Source: Anaerolineae bacterium (GTDB lineage: Bacteria > Chloroflexota > Anaerolineae > B4-G1 > SLSP01). From it: a DNA stretch of 5,324 nt. The number at the start of each line of letters is the position of its first letter. The first letter of the stretch is position 1. The position numbers and the translations under genes are program-made. Below the pieces are notes generated by a model, which was not told the DNA's origin, did no database searches, and worked only from the letters and a program-made list of their open reading frames with translations. Positions 1-5,324 of this stretch are shown here, piece by piece. Location of the stretch: NCBI GenBank assembly GCA_016934645.1, contig JAFGSL010000251.1, positions 1-5,324 on the forward strand. Direction: 5' to 3'.

Positions 1-108
1 GAAATGCATGGCGGGCAGATGTGGGTCACAAGTGAGGTGGGCAAGGGAAGTACATTTACCTTTTCCATGCCGTGCCATCCGTCAACCGAACCGGCCAGCG
101 AAGGGTGA
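1..108 (+). CDS. C-terminal end of a sensor histidine kinase (partial)
   Basis: Only the last 35 codons and the TGA stop are in the window; the gene enters from the left in frame 1. The residues read EMHGGQMWVTSEVGKGSTFTF followed by SMP and a short polar tail. This matches the end of the HATPase_c domain: 'HGG-x-(I/M)-W-V-x-SE-x-G-x-GSTF-x-F' is the classic stretch that includes the G2 glycine box (GKGSTF) closing the ATP lid of histidine kinases. The family role is ATP binding and autophosphorylation of a histidine in the DHp domain, which lies outside the window. No receiver domain follows; the protein stops about 12 residues after the domain. The next gene begins 23 bases downstream on the same strand, so the two are probably co-transcribed. 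The family call is firm; the sensor input and partner are unknown. Confidence 0.9.
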   Translation, partial: EMHGGQMWVTSEVGKGSTFTFSMPCHPSTEPASEG

Positions 109-120
109 CGCTTGCCGCAC

Positions 121-125
121 GGGAG
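121..125 (+). promoter_or_regulatory. Ribosome binding site deciding the start at 132
   Basis: GGGAG lies 6 bases before the ATG at 132, a good Shine-Dalgarno match and spacing. The more upstream in-frame ATG at 72 has no purine-rich stretch at the right distance and would overlap the end of the kinase gene by 37 bases. The downstream start is therefore preferred. Confidence 0.65.
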
Positions 126-131
126 AAAACC

Positions 132-2039
132 ATGAAGAAACAAATCTCGACTCAAGAAACTGCCGGCACCATGTCACGGATGTTGCCGTGGCGGCAGGCC
201 TTGTTTGAACGTATTCTGCGTGTGGTGGCTATCGTCGCTCTGCCATTGTTGATGGTTGGTGGCTATTATATTTACACCACCGGCCAAATGTGGCTTCTGG
301 CTCTGGTTCTGTTTGGCTATGTGGGTGTGGCTGTCAGCGCTTTTGCACCGCGCATTCCCTACGTCTGGCGCGTGTGGGCGTTACTGAGTGCGCTGCTCAT
401 CCTGGGTATCAGTGACTTGCTAACCTATGGCTGGGGAGAGGATGGCCGGATTTATCTGATGACCGCCACGCTGTTTGCGACCCTCTTTTTGGGTGGACGT
501 CACAGTATGGTGATGTTAGTCGTATCCGCCTTGCTTCTCACATTGTTTGTCGTCATGACCAGTTTGGGCATCATCGTTCCGCTGCAACCGGAAGCGGGGT
601 ATACTTCGGCGGCATTGGTGAGTGGGTTAATCGTCTTCCTCGTGTGCACGACGGCGCTGTTTGCCGCTTTCAACAACCTGCTGCCGCGTGTTTTCGACAG
701 TTTGCAACGCAGCGCGCAACTTTCCGCCGATTTGGAAGCGCGCCAGCACGACCTGGCGGAGCGGATGCGCGTGTTGCAGGACTCGAACCTGAGTTTGCAA
801 CGTCATGCGATGTACATGGACGCCGGCGTGCAGGTGACGCGGGATTTGATGCAACAGTACGATGTCGAATCGCTTTTGGAGCAGACCGTCCAGCTCATCA
901 GCCGGCATTTTGACTTCCCCCACGTGGCGATCTTCCTGCCGGACGAAACCGGCGCACGGCTCATGCTGCGCGCGGCTTCCTCGCCTGAGGGGCGCAAGCT
1001 GGCGGCCAAGGGCTATCGTCTCAAGCGCACCGGTGAGAGCGCGCTCAGACGCGTGTTCGAGACACGCCAGTCCTACATCGCCAGGTCGAACGGCGGGACG
1101 ACGGTCGATGCTGATCTCGATGCCGCGCACCTGGCGCAACGCGGTTTGCCGGCGGCGCAATCGGCGGCGCTGCTGCCGTTGGTGATGGCGGACGAGGCTT
1201 TGGGCGTCCTGGACATTCATAGCGCCGAAGAAACAACCTTCGATCAGGACAATCTCCGTGTTCTGGAAGGACTGGCCTGGCAAGTGGCCGTAGCGCTCGA
1301 CAACGCGCGGCGCTTGAGCGCCGGAGACTCTGTCCTGGAGAAAGCGAATCCCTTCTTCCGCTTGACACAGCGTTTGGGAAGGGCGCATACGGTAGCGGAG
1401 GCCCATACCGCGATTCTGGAGCTTGCGGAGGGACTTCATCCAGGGCGTGTATACATCGTGCAGATGGCTAAGGGCGCACGGGATACCGCCTATCTCGTGA
1501 CCGATCTGCGTGAGGCAGCGTTGAACGTCCAGCGCGTCGACGAGGGTGACGCAGCGGAAAACTTCAGCGCGGCATTGATGCTGGGGATGGTGTTGGAGAA
1601 ACCTTTGTTTATCCCCGACGTCGGCGCCCCACCGGACTTGCCGGAAACCGGTTGCACTGATCTCTGCCAGCGTCTGGTCGAGGACACGGCGTTTGGCGGG
1701 AGTAGCCGCAGCGTGGCTTTGATCCCTTTGCGCGCGGGTGCGGAATTCTACGGCCTGGTGATGGTCGGCTTCGACGGTGTACACCGTCTTACCACCCTGG
1801 AGATGCAAATCTACCGCGCCATCGGGGAGTTTGGCGGCGTGACGCTGGAAAGGATCGCATTACTGGATGAGGTACAGACGCGATTGGCGCAGGAACAGTG
1901 GCTGCGCGAGTTCGGTGAGCGTGTGCTGCAAACACCTGACCTGGAAGCAATGCTGGCGCAGGCTACGCAATCGCTCCGGGATATCGCATATGCTGATGGC
2001 GTGGTTGCTGCGGTGACTTTGCCGGAGGCGCTATCGTAA
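132..2039 (+). CDS. Six-segment membrane protein with tandem GAF domains, no output domain
   Basis: A 635-residue probable membrane sensor of unknown ligand. The ATG at 132 is chosen over the in-frame ATG at 72 for its ribosome site. About six hydrophobic segments lie near residues 31-49, 53-72, 80-98, 106-122, 125-147 and 158-180. The basic loops (APRIPYVWR, GGRHS) fit both ends being in the cytoplasm. A charged, probably coiled linker (190-225) follows. GAF1 spans about 233-393, with VAIFLPDE as first strand, a G-x-SALRRVFETRQ helix, ALGVLDIHS and a closing VAVALDNA helix. GAF2 spans about 410-575, with VALIPLRAG and FYGLVMVGFDG. The tail (590-630) looks like only the first helices and first strand of a third GAF. 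No DHp/HATPase, GGDEF, cyclase or HTH motif is visible. GAF domains bind small molecules or mediate dimerisation; the ligand cannot be told here. C508 and C512 form a CxxxC pair in GAF2. It is paralogous to the next gene. Confidence 0.88.
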   Translation: MKKQISTQETAGTMSRMLPWRQALFERILRVVAIVALPLLMVGGYYIYTTGQMWLLALVLFGYVGVAVSAFAPRIPYVWRVWALLSALLILGISDLLTYGWGEDGRIYLMTATLFATLFLGGRHSMVMLVVSALLLTLFVVMTSLGIIVPLQPEAGYTSAALVSGLIVFLVCTTALFAAFNNLLPRVFDSLQRSAQLSADLEARQHDLAERMRVLQDSNLSLQRHAMYMDAGVQVTRDLMQQYDVESLLEQTVQLISRHFDFPHVAIFLPDETGARLMLRAASSPEGRKLAAKGYRLKRTGESALRRVFETRQSYIARSNGGTTVDADLDAAHLAQRGLPAAQSAALLPLVMADEALGVLDIHSAEETTFDQDNLRVLEGLAWQVAVALDNARRLSAGDSVLEKANPFFRLTQRLGRAHTVAEAHTAILELAEGLHPGRVYIVQMAKGARDTAYLVTDLREAALNVQRVDEGDAAENFSAALMLGMVLEKPLFIPDVGAPPDLPETGCTDLCQRLVEDTAFGGSSRSVALIPLRAGAEFYGLVMVGFDGVHRLTTLEMQIYRAIGEFGGVTLERIALLDEVQTRLAQEQWLREFGERVLQTPDLEAMLAQATQSLRDIAYADGVVAAVTLPEALS

Positions 2040-2170
2040 ACAGTGAGCAAAGACTAGAAAAGTCTCACAAGATGTCCGGTCGAGTCCATATCTGCTTTTA
2101 GCAATAGGTTGGCAAGCGCGGTACGTGCTGAGACTTTTGTAGCCTGGTCAGTCAATGGATGGGTAAAGTT
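2040..2170. other. Intergenic region with several small palindromes, no clear promoter
   Basis: These 131 bases between the paralogues hold no convincing gene. Visible structures are AGACT-agaaa-AGTCT (2051-2065), TGCT-ttt-AGCA (2093-2103), AGCGCG-gta-CGTGCT (2115-2129, one G-T pair) and a longer inverted repeat listed separately. A TTGGCA at 2109-2114 resembles a -35 box, but no good -10 hexamer follows at 16-18 bases, so no promoter is called. No stem is followed directly by a run of T long enough for an intrinsic terminator. The only open frame is ATG-GAT-GGG-TAA at 2155-2166, which is too short to count. Confidence 0.5.
2058..2138. repeat. Perfect 10-base inverted repeat between the paralogous genes
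   Basis: AAAAGTCTCA at 2058-2067 is the exact reverse complement of TGAGACTTTT at 2129-2138, with 61 bases between the arms. The left arm also overlaps a smaller local hairpin, AGACT (2051-2055) with AGTCT (2061-2065), so two mutually exclusive pairings are possible in RNA. As DNA it could instead be a divergent pair of binding half-sites. The arms are AT-rich compared with the flanking genes. The repeat is certain from the sequence; any function is inferred. Confidence 0.6.
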
Positions 2171-3904
2171 ATGAGCGAAAAACAAAGAGGCGCATATCCT
2201 GCTGAAGTCCACGAGTGGCAACACCGGTTACTCGACCACGTTTTGCAGATCGTGTTCATCGTCGCCATTCCTGCACTTTTGCTCGCGGCTTACTACGTGT
2301 GGAAAGACGGGCGCGCCCGGCTCATCCCCTTTTATGTCGTGGGCGTCGTGTTTGTAGGCCTTGTGCGCTTCTGGAAGCGAGCGCCTTACCGCCTGAAAAC
2401 CGCCACGCTGTTGGCCGTTGTCTATGGGTTGGCGGCGCTTTCGTTGGTGCGCGCCGGGTTGAGCAGCAATGCGCGTATTTTCTTGTTGGGATTCTCCTTC
2501 ATTGCGACGATTTTCTTGGGACGACGTGCGGCGTTGCTTAGCATTGCAGCGGCCATCATCACGATGGGCATCGCCGGTTGGCTGTTCTCTACCGGGATCT
2601 GGAACATTCCTGCCGAGATCCAATTGTTGTCGGACAAACCTGCCGCCTGGCTCAGTTACACATTCACTTTCTTGATGGTTAACGCGTTTTTCGTGGCTTC
2701 ACAACTGTACCTGTTCCCACGTCTCGCGGAGGCGTTGACGCATAGCCAGGAGTTGGCACAGGAGTTGACGGAGGATCGCGAGCAGGCGGTGCGCGAAGCG
2801 GAAGCCAAACAACGTCACGCGGAGCAGTTGGGATGGGTGTCCAACCTGGGTCACGTGCTCGCTTCATTGCGCCAACGTGATGAATTGGTCTGGCGAGTGG
2901 TGCGTGAAATTGCAGAGACCTTCGACATTTATCAGGCCAATCTGTTCCTTATGAATCGCTCCGGCGACACGCTGCTGTTGGCGGCGACTTCCGGTCAACT
3001 GGGGGAGGAACTGGCCCGTTCTGGGGTCGCAACGGTTGCCGAAATCCCTGTTGGGGCGCGGAACGCGCCGGGACGAGCTGCGCAGTTTGGGAAGGAGCAG
3101 ATGGCGTTGCCTCTACCCGAAGAGCTTTCGCAATTCCCCGACAGTCGTGTGCAGATCAGCCTGCCGTTGAGCATGCGCGGCGAGGTGTTGGGCGTGCTGG
3201 ATCTGCATAGCACGCGCGTCGCCTTTTCCGAGGAAGAACTGCAGATCTTTCGCATCATCGTCGGCCAGATGACGACGGCTCTCGACATGCTACGTTCGTT
3301 GGAAGAAAGGCAAGCGCAGACACAAGAAATACGGACGCTCTATGCGCAACATACACTGGCTTCCTGGCATACGTTGTTGGGGAAGGCCTCTATGCAATCG
3401 GCTACGGGTGTACAGGTTGCCATCCCACAGGTCAACGCGCTGGCGCAAAAAGCGATGGCGGAGAAACAAGCGCACTCCATGTGGCTCGAGGCGGATGGTG
3501 TTTACCTGTTCATTGTACCCATGGTAGCCCACGACGTTGCCTTGGGGTACTTGGCCTTCACCCGCGCCGCCGAGAAAGGGGATTGGGACGCCGGTACCCG
3601 TAATCTGATCGCGATGGCGGTGGAACATTTGGCCGTGGCGTTGGACAACACTCGCTTGCTCATCGAGGCGCGGCGCCAGGCGCTCTACGACGAGCAGCTT
3701 GGCCGGCTCGGTGATCTGATCTGGCAGACCCCTAGCCCTGAAGTCATCATGGAACGGAGCGTGCGAGAATTGGGGCGCTTCCTCGGCGCGAGTGAAGTGC
3801 AGATGGTCCTGACCCCGGAAAGTGTGGGCCGGCGCGACGTGCAGCCGAACATATCGTCTGCCGTACAGGATAGAGGCGTGCTTAGGCGCGCCGGAAATGG
3901 CTAG
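2171..3904 (+). CDS. Second six-segment membrane GAF protein, paralogue of the preceding gene
   Basis: A 577-residue probable membrane sensor from ATG 2171. The in-frame ATG at 2159 would add four residues, but 2171 has the weak purine stretch GGATGGG 7 bases upstream and 2159 has none. Six hydrophobic segments lie near residues 24-44, 50-68, 76-93, 102-116, 119-140 and 160-180. Basic loops after segments 2 (RFWKRAPYRLK) and 4 (GRRAA) put both ends in the cytoplasm. A strongly charged coiled linker (186-220) leads to GAF1 (about 225-375, with VLGVLDLHS). A shorter GAF-like region (about 395-497) keeps the back half: FIVPM, LGYLAFTR, VEHLAVALDNTRLL. The tail (508-547) resembles the start of a GAF (RELGRFLGASEVQMVL), then a basic, low-conservation end. 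No transmitter or DNA-binding domain is visible. The protein contains no cysteine, unlike its neighbour. The ligand is unknown. Membrane sensor architecture is well supported; the role as accessory receptor is inference. Confidence 0.87.
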   Translation: MSEKQRGAYPAEVHEWQHRLLDHVLQIVFIVAIPALLLAAYYVWKDGRARLIPFYVVGVVFVGLVRFWKRAPYRLKTATLLAVVYGLAALSLVRAGLSSNARIFLLGFSFIATIFLGRRAALLSIAAAIITMGIAGWLFSTGIWNIPAEIQLLSDKPAAWLSYTFTFLMVNAFFVASQLYLFPRLAEALTHSQELAQELTEDREQAVREAEAKQRHAEQLGWVSNLGHVLASLRQRDELVWRVVREIAETFDIYQANLFLMNRSGDTLLLAATSGQLGEELARSGVATVAEIPVGARNAPGRAAQFGKEQMALPLPEELSQFPDSRVQISLPLSMRGEVLGVLDLHSTRVAFSEEELQIFRIIVGQMTTALDMLRSLEERQAQTQEIRTLYAQHTLASWHTLLGKASMQSATGVQVAIPQVNALAQKAMAEKQAHSMWLEADGVYLFIVPMVAHDVALGYLAFTRAAEKGDWDAGTRNLIAMAVEHLAVALDNTRLLIEARRQALYDEQLGRLGDLIWQTPSPEVIMERSVRELGRFLGASEVQMVLTPESVGRRDVQPNISSAVQDRGVLRRAGNG

Positions 3905-3906
3905 TC

Positions 3907-3933
3907 GACAGGGTGCTGTCTCTTGAGTAGAGA
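3907..3933 (+). other. Two overlapping small hairpins before the last gene
   Basis: GACAG-ggtg-CTGTC (3907-3920) and TCTCT-tgagt-AGAGA (3919-3933) are both perfect 5-base stems that share two bases, so only one can form fully at a time. The second uses the first bases of the ribosome site of the gene starting at 3946. There is no T-run, so this is not an intrinsic terminator. Stems this short arise often by chance. Confidence 0.3.
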
Positions 3934-3937
3934 GGGG
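3931..3937 (+). promoter_or_regulatory. Ribosome binding site for the gene at 3946
   Basis: AGAGGGG ends 8 bases before the ATG at 3946. An in-frame TAG at 3928-3930 limits the start to this ATG or to the TTG at 3940, which is too close to the site. The ATG is therefore a firm start. Confidence 0.7.
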
Positions 3938-3945
3938 CGTTGCCG

Positions 3946-5324
3946 ATGAATTTGTCTACGGGAATCGAGACCTTACAACTTATCACCTGGCTGTTTGCGC
4001 TGATCGAACTGATCCTGGCGGGATACATCCTGGTCCTCAACGCGCGCCACAGCGCCAATCGCCACATCAGCCTGCTGCTGCTCCTGTTGGCGGCCAACAA
4101 CATCGCTATGGGGCTGCTCTTGGCAGCCGATAGCGCCGACCAGGCGCGCATACCGACCTATCTTTTTTCTGCCACCGTGTATCCTGTTCTCCCTGCGGCG
4201 GCGCTCGCAGCCGTCGCGCTGTTGCAACCGGCCTGGCTAACGGGACGGCGGCGCTGGCTTTGGTGGCCCTGTTACGTCGTCCTCGTGCTGCCATTGGGGA
4301 TCACGACCCTGGACGCTGTGCTCGGAACGCAGGTATGGTACACGGGTATCGACCCAACGACTTACACGAGCGGCTATGTTTCGGTGCGGGATTACGTCTC
4401 TCCAACGCTGTACCCGCTGGTCATTTTGTTCTATGGCTCTGTTATGGGCTTGTTGCCACTCATCCCTGCGTTTGTCATACTGCGCGACAAAGGGACTGCG
4501 GGCCAGGTTAAGCGTCGTTGGGCGAGAATGATCGTGGTAGCCACCCTGATGGTGGTGATCGTGCAGGTCGGTTTGACCGGGATGCTGGACCCCGTGCTCA
4601 AAATTGTCCTCGTCACCCTCATTTACGCGGTTGTCTACGTGTATATTGCGCTCGCACAAATCTCCCTGGAGCACCGTCTCCAGCGGGGGTTGTTGCGCAA
4701 CCGGTTGACCGTGTTGTTTATGGTCATCGCGTTGCCGGTTATGATCACCGGTGTAGCGCTGGTGGGTGTGCAGGCGCGTATGCTGCTGCAACGTAGCGCT
4801 GCGGGGCGTCTGGGCGCGATCGCCCGTCTGCTCGTCGCCGGCGTCGATTTGCGCGTAGAACTCACACCGCAGACCTTGCAGCAAGTGCTGCGCCTGGCGG
4901 TCGTCGAATTGGGCGAGACCGGCGTGATCTACATCCTCGACCAAGACGATCGCGTGATGGCGGCTACCGATATGGATTTCACATTGATCGCTGCGGATGA
5001 TCCGGTGCGTGATTATAGCCAACAAGCGCCGGTGCTGGCTCTGCGCCGTGACCAGGCGAATCAATTACTCGTTTTCACCGATGATAAGGGTGTCCGCTGG
5101 TGGTCCTATCCCACAGCTATCGGAGGGCAGGGATGGGGTGCGGTGGTACAGCAGCAAGAAGCCATTGTCATGCAGGATATGCAGCGCTTTGTCACGCTTT
5201 CGTGGATAATCATTGTGGCAGGCGCGATCATCCTCTTGGTCCTGGGATTCTATGCGATCCGCCAGGCCTTCCTGCCAATTGCGTCATTGACGGAGACGGC
5301 CAGAGCCATTGTCGCCGGAGACTC
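3946..5324 (+). CDS. 7TM / Cache-like / HAMP membrane sensor, N-terminal part (runs off window)
   Basis: Open for 459 codons with no stop; it continues past the right edge. Seven hydrophobic segments lie near residues 8-31, 41-60, 72-93, 104-124, 153-179, 194-212 and 217-238, similar in layout to the 7TM regions at the N terminus of some histidine kinases. Basic loops (NARHSANRH, TGRRRW, LRDKGTAGQVKRRWAR, EHRLQRGLLRNR) fit an outside N terminus and inside loops. An eighth segment (252-275) then leads to an outside domain of about 140 residues (276-415), whose ending (VRWWSYPTAIGGQGWGAVVQQ) is like that of Cache domains. A ninth segment (416-437) and FLPIASLTETARAIVAGD follow, a typical HAMP start. 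By family knowledge, HAMP passes the signal to a kinase, cyclase or similar output. That part is not in the window, so the enzyme class is open; a histidine kinase is the most likely. It starts 41 bases after the preceding gene. Confidence 0.85.
   Translation, partial: MNLSTGIETLQLITWLFALIELILAGYILVLNARHSANRHISLLLLLLAANNIAMGLLLAADSADQARIPTYLFSATVYPVLPAAALAAVALLQPAWLTGRRRWLWWPCYVVLVLPLGITTLDAVLGTQVWYTGIDPTTYTSGYVSVRDYVSPTLYPLVILFYGSVMGLLPLIPAFVILRDKGTAGQVKRRWARMIVVATLMVVIVQVGLTGMLDPVLKIVLVTLIYAVVYVYIALAQISLEHRLQRGLLRNRLTVLFMVIALPVMITGVALVGVQARMLLQRSAAGRLGAIARLLVAGVDLRVELTPQTLQQVLRLAVVELGETGVIYILDQDDRVMAATDMDFTLIAADDPVRDYSQQAPVLALRRDQANQLLVFTDDKGVRWWSYPTAIGGQGWGAVVQQQEAIVMQDMQRFVTLSWIIIVAGAIILLVLGFYAIRQAFLPIASLTETARAIVAGD

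Noticed and set aside
72..131. Upstream in-frame ATG giving 20 extra residues to the first GAF protein
   Set aside because: It overlaps the end of the kinase gene and has no ribosome site; the extension is polar and basic with no domain, whereas the ATG at 132 has GGGAG at 6 bases.
627..1808. Long antisense open frame of 393 codons on the - strand
   Set aside because: It lies wholly inside the well-supported GAF protein. Its translation is rich in R, H and Q with no recognisable domain, as expected for the mirror of a GC-rich gene.
2109..2138. Possible promoter (TTGGCA as -35) before the second receptor gene
   Set aside because: No acceptable -10 hexamer is found at normal spacing; one half of a promoter is not enough.
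2115..2138. Hairpin AGCGCG-gta-CGTGCT followed by TTTT as an intrinsic terminator
   Set aside because: The stem has only six pairs including a G-T, and the four Ts start five bases after it; this is too weak to call.
4260..4796. Two + strand open frames of 83 and 92 codons
   Set aside because: Both lie inside the long open frame from 3946 in another reading frame. They are not hydrophobic and have no motifs, whereas the long frame gives clear membrane segments and a HAMP start.
4237..5064. Antisense open frame of 275 codons on the - strand
   Set aside because: It overlaps the membrane receptor starting at 3946. The translation is dominated by H, Q, R and D, with no motif or hydrophobic core, so it is a codon-bias shadow.
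1320..5324. The 11-base string GCCGGAGACTC occurs at 1320-1330 and at the very end of the window
   Set aside because: It lies in two unrelated coding contexts and is short enough to match by chance; no flanking similarity.

Overview
The window reads as a piece of a sensory / signal-transduction gene cluster from a bacterium, with every gene on the + strand. The style of the proteins (multi-pass membrane anchors joined to serial GAF domains, ending in a short half-GAF tail and lacking any transmitter) and the moderately high GC content resemble Chloroflexota of the Anaerolineae type. That assignment rests on family resemblance only and was not tested by any search.

Layout: (1) bases 1-108 are the last 35 codons of a histidine kinase, ending in its ATP-binding G2 region. 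(2) After a 23-base gap comes a 635-residue protein (132-2039) with six predicted membrane segments, a coiled linker, two GAF domains and a half GAF domain. (3) A 131-base intergenic region (2040-2170) carries a perfect 10-base inverted repeat and several small hairpins. (4) A 577-residue paralogue of the first protein (2171-3904) has the same order of parts but a shorter, eroded second GAF. (5) After a 41-base gap, a third membrane protein starts at 3946 and runs open to the window end (459 codons seen). It has seven membrane segments, an eighth segment, an outside Cache-like domain, a ninth segment and the start of a HAMP domain. Its output domain lies beyond the window.

How they may work together: neither complete protein has a kinase, cyclase, GGDEF or DNA-binding part, so on their own they are receptors without an output. 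The spacing and shared orientation suggest co-expression with the kinase upstream and the HAMP-containing receptor downstream, and they may act as accessory sensors in a shared membrane complex. This is inference. The strongest points for follow-up are the tandem transmitter-less receptors with a shared six-segment membrane module, their common truncated third GAF, the combination of two sensory modules in the last protein, and the inverted repeat between the paralogues. No mobile elements, CRISPR arrays, tRNAs or rRNAs were seen.
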